Of a DNA stretch of 8,320 bases, positions 1-7,426 are shown one piece after another. Numbering within the stretch: the stretch's first letter is position 1; every line of letters begins with the position of its first letter. The DNA comes from Flavobacteriales bacterium (lineage in GTDB: Bacteria > Bacteroidota > Bacteroidia > Flavobacteriales > BACL11): assembly GCA_002683775.1 (NCBI GenBank), contig NYTT01000061.1, positions 1 through 8,320 of the forward strand, given 5' to 3'. The notes below the pieces were generated by a model. The model was given only the letters and a program-made list of their open reading frames with translations, had not been told where the DNA came from and ran no database searches. The translations under genes were made by a program, and so were the position numbers.

Positions 1-311
1 TCCTTCAAGAAGTAGATTACATCTTTATAACTGCATTGCAATCATCAAATTTGTATCATAAAGTATGGCAAGCTGGTGCCATTTTTCTTCCCGTACAATC
101 TGTAGGTGTTATGGGAGATGAAAGGACATATGAGAATGCTATAGCGCTGAGGGCTGTAGAGTCTACTGATGGTATGACTGCAGACTGGGTTCATTTGCCA
201 CATGAATTTTTAGCTAAAGTTTCAAATGAGATAATTAATAAAGTTAAAGGTATTAATAGAGTAGTTTATGATATTTCATCTAAACCACCAGCAACTATTG
301 AATGGGAATGA
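1..311 (+). CDS. guaA: GMP synthase (glutamine-hydrolysing), C-terminal part
   Basis: This is the 3' end of guaA; the 5' end lies outside the window. The open frame runs from base 3 without an internal stop to TGA at 309-311, giving about 102 residues. GMP synthase converts XMP, glutamine and ATP to GMP in the cytoplasm, the last step of de novo guanine nucleotide synthesis. The visible part is the C-terminal dimerisation domain. It carries family signatures such as LPVQSVGVMGDERTY, ALRAVES, MTADWVHLP and the nearly invariant ending ISSKPPATIEWE, so the C-terminus is intact. The N-terminal glutamine amidotransferase and ATP-pyrophosphatase domains cannot be seen. The stop overlaps the start of the next gene (ATGA at 308-311), so the two genes are probably co-transcribed and translationally coupled. 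The assignment is secure from the conserved motifs. Confidence 0.97.
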   Translation, partial: LQEVDYIFITALQSSNLYHKVWQAGAIFLPVQSVGVMGDERTYENAIALRAVESTDGMTADWVHLPHEFLAKVSNEIINKVKGINRVVYDISSKPPATIEWE

Positions 312-1621
312 TGTTTAGATATTTATTTGTATTCATTGTTTTACTTCCTTTTAATTCATTTTCTCAGGTAACACATGATACTATTTATTTTTCAGGAAAA
401 ACACATGTTAAGCATGTAGTAAAAGGAGGAGAATCACTCAACTCAATTGCGCAACTTCATAATGTTACAGCTACAGATGTTAGAGATGCTAATGAACTCT
501 CTACAAGGCTTTATTATAATCAGTTATTATATATTCCAATTTATCTTAATGAAACTGATGATATTGAATTGTCTGTAAATAATCTCATCAATAAGAATAG
601 TATTATAGATACTACAATTACAAATATTGCACTTATTATGCCATATTATTTATTGAAAAATGATACAATGTTCAATAACTCAAAGGATTCATTAGAGATT
701 TATACTTCATATTACAGTAAATCTGAAGCGGCTCTTTCTTTTCATGTTGGTGTTAAGTTAGCTCTAGACTCAATTAGAAAATTAGGTAAAAAAATTGTTT
801 TACATTCCTTCGACTCAAATAAAGATAGTAACGCAGTTAAAAATCTTGTTTATTCAAATCAATTAAACGATATGGATATTATTATAGGTCCCATGTATTC
901 CTATCTTTTTGAAATCTTATGTAAAAGATATGGCTTTGATGATACGAAAATCCTAATCTCTCCTTTATCTAGAGTTAATACTAATATTAAAAAGTATCCT
1001 TCAGTACATCAAATTTCTCTTACTAACAAGGTGCAAACCGACATTATATTTGATTATCTTGTTAAGCAGAAAATGGAAGATAGAATTGTTGTTATTTATC
1101 ATGAAAATCAACAGAATCTAGCTACTTATTTAAAATATAAATTCAAAAGTTTAGATAAAGAAATTGATATTATTACAACAGTTGATACACATGTTGACTC
1201 AATTAGAAGGTATTTTGAGCCAGAACAAATTGTTATTTTACTTTCCAGAGATAGATCATTTACAAGTAGAATGTTAGCTTCAATTGGAAGCATTGATTCA
1301 ATATCAACAGTTTTTGCTTCAGAATCTATTCTTTCTTATGATAATTTAGATATTACTAATCTAATGGAACTTAATGTACATTTAGTAAGCTCAAAAATTA
1401 TAGATTTTTCAAATAACTATAATGTTGCTTTTATGTCTTTGTTTGAAAGAGTGTATGGAACTAACCCTAGAAAGTATTCAAAAATAGGATATGACATTAT
1501 TATGCATTTTTGTGGTGCTAATGATGTGTTTGAATTTAAAAAATTGTTAAATGGTTATTACGAAAATACAAATGCCTTTATCTACCGCTACAGTGATTAT
1601 CAAATCCTAAAATTAAAATAA
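308..1621 (+). CDS. Exported LysM-domain protein with periplasmic-binding-protein (type 1) fold
   Basis: This is a predicted exported protein of about 437 aa. Residues 1-19 form a signal peptide (basic Arg, hydrophobic FVFIVLLPF, cleavage near SFS|Q). There is no lipobox Cys, so it is likely soluble in the periplasm. A LysM peptidoglycan-binding domain follows at about 34-78 (HVVKGGESLNSIAQLHNVTA, ending LLYIPI). From about 105 to the end the pattern is that of a type 1 periplasmic-binding fold: a strand with ALIMPYYL, then a helix with FHVGVKLALDSIRKLG, then DIIIGPMYS near 190-198. Proteins of this LysM plus ABC-substrate-binding-like form are familiar after guaA in Flavobacteriia. The ligand and role are unknown, and no permease or ATPase gene is nearby, so real transport is doubtful. 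ATG codons at 302, 308 and 311 all precede the signal peptide. I chose 308 because it makes the ATGA overlap with the guaA stop; 311 is equally plausible. Confidence 0.85.
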   Translation: MMFRYLFVFIVLLPFNSFSQVTHDTIYFSGKTHVKHVVKGGESLNSIAQLHNVTATDVRDANELSTRLYYNQLLYIPIYLNETDDIELSVNNLINKNSIIDTTITNIALIMPYYLLKNDTMFNNSKDSLEIYTSYYSKSEAALSFHVGVKLALDSIRKLGKKIVLHSFDSNKDSNAVKNLVYSNQLNDMDIIIGPMYSYLFEILCKRYGFDDTKILISPLSRVNTNIKKYPSVHQISLTNKVQTDIIFDYLVKQKMEDRIVVIYHENQQNLATYLKYKFKSLDKEIDIITTVDTHVDSIRRYFEPEQIVILLSRDRSFTSRMLASIGSIDSISTVFASESILSYDNLDITNLMELNVHLVSSKIIDFSNNYNVAFMSLFERVYGTNPRKYSKIGYDIIMHFCGANDVFEFKKLLNGYYENTNAFIYRYSDYQILKLK

Positions 1622-1678
1622 ATTTTTTTAGAGAATAGGAGCATATAACCTTAATTTTATTTTTCTCGTACAATAGAT

Positions 1679-2281
1679 ATGTTATTATATAGTTATAATC
1701 GTATATTATTTAAGAATTACATAATTAGCTTTTTATTTGTATTCTTTTTTAATATATCTTCCGTGAGCTCACAATGTGTATCTAATCAGACATTCGCATT
1801 AACCCCTTTAGGTTCTTACTCACCTGGTCAAGTTGTAACTATTGATTATACTTTAGGTAGTTTTAGTCAGATTAATCTAAATTGGATAATTGCGTTTCAA
1901 ATTAACTTAGGGCCAGGATGGACAAATTTACAACCATTAACCGCTCCAAATGGTAGTGGATCTCAGTCTGGTTACTGGTTGTGGGATTTTCAAAATTTAT
2001 TTCCAAGTGGGTTAAATTTTGGCCCTGGCTGGAGGTTTGTAAATTTTGGAAGTAATTCAAATTATGGTAGTAACTCATCTGGACCCTTTATAATTCGCTT
2101 TAGAGCAACAGTTGCATCAACATGTACGACAGATGATTTATCAGTAAGTATTAATGTATATGGAGACTGCCTTACAGGTGGATGGAGTAATGGCGCATGT
2201 TGTTCTGATCCAGCATATAGTATATATAATGGTGTTGTGCAATTAAATGTAATAAATACACCACCAATTAATCATAACTAG
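1679..2281 (+). CDS. Secreted protein A: small exported protein with a P-I-N-H-N C-terminal tail
   Basis: This 200-aa protein belongs to no family I can name with confidence. A long N-terminus with a hydrophobic stretch at about 14-28 (IISFLFVFFFNISSV) acts as a signal peptide, with cleavage near VSS|Q31-32. The Cys at 33 is not in a proper lipobox. The mature part looks all-beta, rich in Gly, Asn, Ser and aromatics. It has two similar motifs, LGPGWTNLQP (77-86) and FGPGWRFVNF (114-123), and an aromatic SGYWLWDF segment. Five cysteines (33, 149, 164, 174, 175) could form disulphides. It ends in a strand-like GVVQLNVIN followed by TPPINHN-stop, closely matching the tail of the next gene product. 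No T9SS type A or B sorting domain is visible. It lies 57 bp after the LysM gene and 50 bp before gene B on the same strand. It probably acts at the envelope or cell surface together with B and C; the function is unknown. Confidence 0.75.
   Translation: MLLYSYNRILFKNYIISFLFVFFFNISSVSSQCVSNQTFALTPLGSYSPGQVVTIDYTLGSFSQINLNWIIAFQINLGPGWTNLQPLTAPNGSGSQSGYWLWDFQNLFPSGLNFGPGWRFVNFGSNSNYGSNSSGPFIIRFRATVASTCTTDDLSVSINVYGDCLTGGWSNGACCSDPAYSIYNGVVQLNVINTPPINHN
2258..2278 (+). other. C-terminal tail motif of protein A (TPPINHN)
   Basis: These codons specify the last seven residues of protein A. The final 18 bases including the stop (2264-2281) match the end of gene B (3151-3168) at 16 of 18 positions: CCAATT, two differing bases, then TCATAACTAG. 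The tail follows a beta-strand-like segment directly and is too short to be a known T9SS sorting domain. Confidence 0.6.
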
Positions 2282-2331
2282 TAAAAATAAAAAAATCTAA
2301 ATAAAAATTATTAATTAAAAATGTTAAAATC

Positions 2332-3168
2332 ATGAAAACTAAAACAAAAGATAAGCTAAAATTATTTTGCTTAATAATATTTTGCACAAATATTAATGTA
2401 TATTCTCAATCTAGTTCAGCTACAACGCAATCTGTATGTATTTCTTCAACTGAACCATATGTCTTAAATAATGTTAATAGTACATCAACATTTCAATGGG
2501 TTTTAAATAGTGGAGGGATTATTTCGAATGGTCAAGGAACTCCTGCTATATCAATTGATTGGGGTACTATTTCAGGTGGTCCTCACACCTTATCTGTTCT
2601 TGAAACCGATGTAAATGGTTGTATTGGCTCTCAGCAAACCTTAGAGGTTACCATAATTAATCTAGATGACGCATCATTTGTTTTGACTGATTATTGTGCT
2701 GGTTCTCCAAATTCAGCGAGTTCAGCTGTAACTTCTGGTGGAACTTATGTCTTTAATCCTTTACCTTCTGGATCTGAGACGATAGATGTACTTACGGGAG
2801 AAATTACTGGTGGTATAGGTGGTACAACTTATAGCGTTGAATATACAACTAATGGCATTTGTCCTTCACAAAGTGTAGAAACTGTATTAGTTAATAGTGT
2901 AGATGACGCATCATTTGTTTTGACTGATTATTGTGCTGGTACTTCAAATGTTGCGAGTGCTGTTGTAACATCTGGAGGTAGTTTTTCATTTAATCCTCTT
3001 CCATCTGGATCTGAGACAATTGATGTACTTACGGGAGAAATTACTGGTGGTATAGGTGGTACAACTTATAGCGTTGAATATACAACCAATGGAGTTTGTA
3101 TTAGTAGTTTAATACAAAATGTGCTAATTTACTCTACACCTTCAACAGGTCCAATTTTTCATAACTAG
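2332..3168 (+). CDS. Secreted protein B: Ig/PKD-like repeat protein with a P-I-F-H-N C-terminal tail
   Basis: This is a 278-aa exported protein. Residues 1-25 are a signal peptide (KTKTKDKLK, then LFCLIIFCTNINV, cleavage near VYS|Q26). Residues 26-110 form a PKD/Ig-like domain with an early Cys36, central W, a GQGTPAISIDWG segment and ETDVNGCIGS near the end. Residues 112-190 and 191-269 are two tandem 79-aa Ig-like repeats, identical at 61 of 79 positions by hand count. Each begins DDASFVLTDYCAG and contains SGSETIDVLTGEITGG. The last ten residues are TPSTGPIFHN. No T9SS type A or B C-terminal domain is present. The N-terminal domain is homologous in pattern to the first domain of protein C, whose gene starts only 15 bp downstream, so B and C are surely one transcription unit. 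It is probably a structural or adhesive surface component; the exact role is unknown. Confidence 0.82.
   Translation: MKTKTKDKLKLFCLIIFCTNINVYSQSSSATTQSVCISSTEPYVLNNVNSTSTFQWVLNSGGIISNGQGTPAISIDWGTISGGPHTLSVLETDVNGCIGSQQTLEVTIINLDDASFVLTDYCAGSPNSASSAVTSGGTYVFNPLPSGSETIDVLTGEITGGIGGTTYSVEYTTNGICPSQSVETVLVNSVDDASFVLTDYCAGTSNVASAVVTSGGSFSFNPLPSGSETIDVLTGEITGGIGGTTYSVEYTTNGVCISSLIQNVLIYSTPSTGPIFHN
2665..3138 (+). repeat. Tandem 237-bp in-frame duplication inside gene B (2665-2901 and 2902-3138)
   Basis: Two copies of a 237-bp unit each encode one 79-aa Ig-like domain. A 41-bp block is identical between 2663-2703 and 2900-2940, and a 65-bp block is identical between 2785-2849 and 3022-3086. The part between these blocks and the last 45 bp or so of each unit have diverged. 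The mosaic pattern suggests a recent duplication or later gene conversion, and it gives a site where copy number could change by recombination. The protein-level unit matches the Ig-like repeats found in large surface proteins of Flavobacteriia. Confidence 0.95.
3136..3165 (+). other. C-terminal tail motif of protein B (TPSTGPIFHN)
   Basis: The ten-residue tail begins where a third Ig repeat would otherwise begin. After the first repeat the chain reads VLVNSV then DDASFVLTDYC; after the second it reads VLIYS then TPSTGPIFHN and stops. It resembles the linker in protein C (residues 101-109, PTPVIFANG), which opens the second domain of C, and it matches the tail of protein A. Confidence 0.6.
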
Positions 3169-3183
3169 CATTATTAATCTTAG

Positions 3184-4467
3184 ATGAGGAGATTTATATT
3201 GACCATATTATTAATTTTTATTATTTCTAACGTTTCAGCACAAGATTACATACACCTTTGTGTTGGTTATGATAAAGAATTTGGTGTTCCTTTCACAAAT
3301 GGATCTGCATATAATTGGCAGATTAAAGGAGATAATAATATTGCTATAATTACATCTGGCAATGGAACAAATGATATCAAAATTGACCTTAACAGTTTTG
3401 GTGTTTTTCAGCTATTTGTAGAAGAAATTAATATTTATGGTTGTATTGGTTATGATAGTGTTTTTGTCAAAATCCATGACTTGCCAACTCCAGTTATATT
3501 TGCAAATGGACCAACCACATTCTGTGATGGAGGTAGTGTATCATTAGAAGTTGATTCTATATATGAAAATATGATTTGGAATAATTATCTTGGTACTAAT
3601 TCACAACAGTTAAATGTTGATTCTACTGCAAGCTACTTTGTTACTGTTACTGATGAGTATGGTTGTACAAATAATAGTAATTCAATTTTTGTTAGTTCAA
3701 ATAATATTATTTTACCTGATTTTAGTTATGATGGATTTTGTGTGAAAAATCCAATTAATTTTTTTAATAATTCAACTACATCCGATGGAGATTTTATTTC
3801 AACTCTTTGGAGTGTAGACAGTACTAATTTTCTTTTTGGAGATACTATTGCTTTTACTTTTTCAGAAGCTGGATTACATACAATTTCTTTAAATGTATCA
3901 ACTAATAATAATTGTCAAGACTCGATAACTAAAGTTATTAATATTAATGAAAATCCTATTGCAGACTTTAGCTACTCTCCAATTACCGTATCAAATTTGG
4001 AACCTGTAGTAACTTTTTTTACTACCTCAATAAACCCTTACATAGTTAAATGGTTTGTTAATGATTCTATTTTTTCATATGATATTAACTCAAGTTATTC
4101 GTTAAATAATCCTGGAATATCAACGATAATGTTATTAGTTGAGGATAGTAATAGATGTATTGATTCTATAACGAAACAAATAATAACATACTACGATTTT
4201 ATATTATATATGCCCACTTCTTTTTCGCCAAATAATGATGGAATAAACGATAGTTTTGGACCGAAAGGATTACGTATGGATCATTACAAAGCTTATGAGT
4301 TTGAAATTTTTAATAGGTGGGGAGATATAGTATTTAAAACTTTTGATGTAAATGTAAATTGGAATGGTGATGGAGTGCAGGATGGTATTTATAATTGGAC
4401 TATAAATATTGTTGATGAACTAGGAAAGTTACGTATTAAAAGTGGAGAAGTTACTTTGTTTAGATAA
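3184..4467 (+). CDS. Secreted protein C: PKD/Ig-domain protein with T9SS type B sorting domain
   Basis: This is a 427-aa exported surface protein. Residues 1-19 are a signal peptide (MRRF, hydrophobic ILTILLIFIIS, cleavage NVSA|Q). Domains then follow: a PKD/Ig-like domain at 20-98 resembling that of protein B (C26, NWQIKG, GNGTNDIKID, YGCIG); an Ig-like domain at about 101-172 (FCDGGSVSLEV, VTDEYGCTN); PKD-like domains at about 176-257 and 258-337; and at about 340-427 a T9SS type B C-terminal domain (TIGR04131 type). Its hallmarks are MPTSFSPNNDGINDSF, FEIFNRWGDIVFKT, WNGDG and a GIYNWTINI strand. By family knowledge this domain directs transport across the outer membrane by the T9SS. No PorP/SprF-like partner, often adjacent to such genes, is in the window. 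The ATG is 15 bp after the stop of gene B. The stop abuts the lolA stop on the other strand. The sorting assignment is firm; the ligand or structural role is unknown. Confidence 0.92.
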   Translation: MRRFILTILLIFIISNVSAQDYIHLCVGYDKEFGVPFTNGSAYNWQIKGDNNIAIITSGNGTNDIKIDLNSFGVFQLFVEEINIYGCIGYDSVFVKIHDLPTPVIFANGPTTFCDGGSVSLEVDSIYENMIWNNYLGTNSQQLNVDSTASYFVTVTDEYGCTNNSNSIFVSSNNIILPDFSYDGFCVKNPINFFNNSTTSDGDFISTLWSVDSTNFLFGDTIAFTFSEAGLHTISLNVSTNNNCQDSITKVININENPIADFSYSPITVSNLEPVVTFFTTSINPYIVKWFVNDSIFSYDINSSYSLNNPGISTIMLLVEDSNRCIDSITKQIITYYDFILYMPTSFSPNNDGINDSFGPKGLRMDHYKAYEFEIFNRWGDIVFKTFDVNVNWNGDGVQDGIYNWTINIVDELGKLRIKSGEVTLFR

Positions 4468-5091
4468 TTACCTTAAATCAATTATTTCAATATCCGCATA
4501 ATTTTTTGTATCAAAAATGAAGGGTTCTAATTTAGTATTTACACTTATTTTTTTAAGTTCATAAGCTAATGTCCCACCATTTTTATTATAAATTTTTATT
4601 TTTCGTAATTGATTTTTTGATGCATCAATTTCAATATTAATTTTTATAAACTCTTTACTTGTTTTTGGAAATAAGTTAATGTTATGTATTCGCAATCCAT
4701 TTTCTGATGTTGCTCCGACATAATTATATTTATAGTCGTGTTCATATATTGTAAAAATATTAATTGGATTCATTAATTCATTTAAATCACTATTATTGAT
4801 GATTTGAACTTCATTCATATCGACTAGATAAATCCATTGGCTTTCTCCATTATTTACAATAAATTGATCTTCTAATTGTAATCTAAATTTTTCTTTTGCA
4901 ATTTCTATTATGCCTTCCTGTTTTTCACTAATATTTTGATTTTTGTTTTCAATCATTAAATCAAATTCGATATATATATTATCATAATTTTTAGCGTTAG
5001 CGCTTAATTTTTCTAGCAATGATTTAGCTATTTCATCTTGAGCATAAATATTAGTAGTAAATAAAATTAAGACGACTAATAGTTTATTCAT
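4468..5091 (-). CDS. lolA: Outer-membrane lipoprotein carrier protein LolA
   Basis: This 207-aa periplasmic protein is about the usual length for LolA. LolA carries lipoproteins released from the inner membrane by the LolCDE transporter to the outer membrane, shielding the acyl chains in an open beta-barrel. Residues 1-17 are a signal peptide (MNKLLVVLILFTTNIYA|Q). The mature part shows the family pattern: an amphipathic helix with AKSLLEKLSANAKNYDNIYIEFDL, then strands with EGIIEIAKEKFRLQL, SQWIYLVDMNEVQI, the helix NPINIFTIYE and the C-terminal strand pair ending FDTKNYADIEIIDL. Overall identity to proteobacterial LolA is expected to be low, and the call rests on this pattern plus position after ftsK, an arrangement common in Bacteroidota. 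Its ATG lies inside the end of ftsK (8-bp overlap, ATGAATAA), suggesting coupled translation. The stop touches the stop of gene C with no bases between. Confidence 0.88.
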   Translation of the reverse strand: MNKLLVVLILFTTNIYAQDEIAKSLLEKLSANAKNYDNIYIEFDLMIENKNQNISEKQEGIIEIAKEKFRLQLEDQFIVNNGESQWIYLVDMNEVQIINNSDLNELMNPINIFTIYEHDYKYNYVGATSENGLRIHNINLFPKTSKEFIKINIEIDASKNQLRKIKIYNKNGGTLAYELKKISVNTKLEPFIFDTKNYADIEIIDLR

Positions 5092-7420
5092 TATTTAAAT
5101 TTTTTAATATTTCTTGTAAAGCAATTTCATCTTTGACTAAAACTTTTCTTGCTTTACTACCTTCAAATGGTCCCACAATACCTGCAGCTTCTAATTGATC
5201 AATTATGCTTCCAGCTCTATTATATCCAAGTCTTAGTTTTCTTTGAATTAATGATGTTGACCCTGACTGATGTTTAACTAATACTGCAGCAGCTTCATTA
5301 AACATTGAATCTAATTCATTCAAGTCGGCTTTGCTTCCAACTGCATCTGCTTCTCCTTCAAATTCAGGAAGAATATGAGCCTGAGGATAAGCTCTTTGTG
5401 AACCAATATATTCACATATTTTTTCTACTTCTGGTGTATCAATAAATGCACATTGAAGTCTCGTTAAGTCATTTCCAGTTGAAATAAGCATGTCTCCCAT
5501 CCCAATTAATTGCTCTGCACCTTTAGTATCCATTATTGTTCTTGAGTCAATTGTAGATGTAACTCTAAAAGCAACTCGTGCAGGAAAATTTGCTTTTATT
5601 ATACCTGTAATTACATTAACTGAGGGCCTTTGAGTTGCAACAATTAAATGAATCCCAATAGCACGTGCTAATTGAGCAAGTCTTGCAATAGGTGTCTCTA
5701 TTTCTTTTCCTGCAGTCATTATTAAATCTGCAAATTCATCAATTACAAGTACAATATATGGTAAAAATCTATGTCCATCATTCGGATTTAATTTTCTTGA
5801 AATAAATTTAGCATTATATTCTTTAATGTTTCTACAGTTAGCGTTTTTACACAATTCATATCTTTCATCCATTTCAATACAAAGTGAGTTTACGGTATTT
5901 ACTACTTTTTTAGTATCTGTTATTATTGCATCTTCTGAATCAGGAAGTTTTGCTAAATAATGTCGTTCAATTTTATTAAATAATGTTAACTCAACTTTCT
6001 TGGGGTCAACTAAAACGAATTTTATCTGAGATGGGTGTTTTTTGTAAAGCAATGACACCAACATTGCATTTAAACCAACTGATTTTCCCTGTCCTGTTGC
6101 TCCAGCCATTAATAAGTGAGGCATCTTGGCAAGATCTACAATAAAAGTTTCATTTGAAATTGTTTTTCCAAATGCTATAGGTAGTTCCATTTTTGAATTC
6201 TGAAATTTTTCAGATTGCAATACTTCAAGCATGGAAACTGTATTCTTATTTGCATTTGGAACCTCAATACCGATTGTCCCTTTTCCAGGAATTGGGGCGA
6301 TTATTCTTATTCCCTCTGCTGCTAAACTAAGTGATATATCGTCCTCTAGATTTTTTATTTTAGAAATTCTAACGCCAGCCTCTGGTACAATTTCATACAA
6401 TGTAATGGTTGGACCTACTGTAGCTGAAATTGATGTAATACCTATATTGTAATGCCCTAATGTTTCAACAATTTTATTTTTGTTTTTTTCTAATTCACTC
6501 TTATCAATTTCAATCTTGTTTTCTCCATGATCATTTAGAAGATTCATAGTAGGCATCTTGAATTTTGATAGCTCTAAAGTAGGATCAAAATCACCAAGTT
6601 CTTTGAGTTTCTTTTCTATTTCGCTTTTACTTAAAGAACCTTCATTTTTGTTGCTAATCACTTCTAAACCTATATCGTCTATTAATTCATCTTCTTTTTC
6701 TTTTATTTCAATTTGATTTTCAGTCTTAGTTTCAGAAATATTTTCTTCTTTAACTTCTTCAATTATATTAGTGTTTTCATCAGAAATTTGTTCAGTATCT
6801 TTCGTCTCCACCTTTATATTTTTTCTTAACGTAAAACCTTTAAGCTTAAGTTTATTTAGTATTAGAAAATGCTTGCTATTTATTTTGAATGAAATAATTA
6901 TATTTAATGAGATAATTGTTATTAGTACAATGCTAGTGCCAATATTACCAATAGCTTGTATAAGTATCTCGTCAATAAAAATACCTAACCCGCCAGCTAA
7001 TATCATAGCATCAAAGAAATGATGTATAGTTATAGGCAAGATGATTAAAGCTAAAAGTGTATTAGTTAAGACCTTATCTAACTTAAACTTCTTAAAACCT
7101 AAGATTGATAAGCCTAAAATTAGTGTTAAATTAGGAATGAGCAGAGCTGAAATTCCAAACCAAAGCTTGATAAACCTATGAGATAGTTGAGCGCCTAACC
7201 CTCCAATTTGATTGTTAGTTTCATTATTAAAAATTGTATAACCTTCTTTAGATAATACGCTGTCATCTGCCTTCCATTCAAAAAGGTATGATACAAATGA
7301 TATGATTAATAATACAGAAAATAGTGAGACTATAGTTCCAAGAATTTTCCGATTATTAGAATTGTTGAGCTGAGAAATTATTTTAGCTAGTGATTTAGCT
7401 TTATTTTTTTTGTTTATCAT
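5084..7420 (-). CDS. ftsK: DNA translocase FtsK
   Basis: This 778-aa, septum-located, ATP-driven DNA pump clears and aligns the chromosome terminus at division. Using the ATG at 7420, hydrophobic segments lie near 26-47, 85-109, 117-136 and 159-179, matching the four-helix membrane domain. A charged Glu/Lys-rich linker covers about 200-260, much shorter than in E. coli FtsK. The motor follows, with VGPTITLYEIVPEAGVRISKI, Walker A GATGQGKS (440-447), DPKKVEL, Walker B VLVIDEFADL (D561, E562) and LIVATQRPSVNVITG. The winged-helix gamma domain at about 698-771 (SLIQRKLRLGYNRAGSIIDQLE) senses orienting sequences and contacts XerD in studied homologues. The frame stays open up to a TTG at 7462, but I prefer 7420 because it is the first ATG, it places a basic N-terminus before helix 1, and a promoter-like box lies between the two. 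All key residues are intact. lolA follows with an 8-bp overlap. Confidence 0.97.
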   Translation of the reverse strand: MINKKNKAKSLAKIISQLNNSNNRKILGTIVSLFSVLLIISFVSYLFEWKADDSVLSKEGYTIFNNETNNQIGGLGAQLSHRFIKLWFGISALLIPNLTLILGLSILGFKKFKLDKVLTNTLLALIILPITIHHFFDAMILAGGLGIFIDEILIQAIGNIGTSIVLITIISLNIIISFKINSKHFLILNKLKLKGFTLRKNIKVETKDTEQISDENTNIIEEVKEENISETKTENQIEIKEKEDELIDDIGLEVISNKNEGSLSKSEIEKKLKELGDFDPTLELSKFKMPTMNLLNDHGENKIEIDKSELEKNKNKIVETLGHYNIGITSISATVGPTITLYEIVPEAGVRISKIKNLEDDISLSLAAEGIRIIAPIPGKGTIGIEVPNANKNTVSMLEVLQSEKFQNSKMELPIAFGKTISNETFIVDLAKMPHLLMAGATGQGKSVGLNAMLVSLLYKKHPSQIKFVLVDPKKVELTLFNKIERHYLAKLPDSEDAIITDTKKVVNTVNSLCIEMDERYELCKNANCRNIKEYNAKFISRKLNPNDGHRFLPYIVLVIDEFADLIMTAGKEIETPIARLAQLARAIGIHLIVATQRPSVNVITGIIKANFPARVAFRVTSTIDSRTIMDTKGAEQLIGMGDMLISTGNDLTRLQCAFIDTPEVEKICEYIGSQRAYPQAHILPEFEGEADAVGSKADLNELDSMFNEAAAVLVKHQSGSTSLIQRKLRLGYNRAGSIIDQLEAAGIVGPFEGSKARKVLVKDEIALQEILKNLNNE

Positions 7421-7426
7421 ATATTT

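Noticed and set aside
1622..1678. Possible promoter or terminator between the LysM gene and gene A (TAATTTTA at 1652-1659; GAGAA and TTCTC arms)
   Set aside because: The box misses the consensus at the final base and has no -33 element; the arms are five bases and far apart, so neither signal can be supported.
1679..1780. Protein A as a lipoprotein through Cys33
   Set aside because: The residues before the Cys (SVSSQ) do not fit a lipobox, which needs a Leu-like residue at -3 and a small residue at -1.
6231..6452. Plus-strand open frame of 73 codons opposite ftsK
   Set aside because: It lies wholly inside the conserved FtsK motor region on the other strand, has no recognisable domain or upstream signal, and is explained by the codon use of ftsK.
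6771..7022. Plus-strand open frame of 83 codons, Ile/Phe/Ser-rich, opposite the ftsK N-terminal part
   Set aside because: The hydrophobic character mirrors the complementary strand of the FtsK membrane helices and linker; no start signal or family pattern supports a gene.
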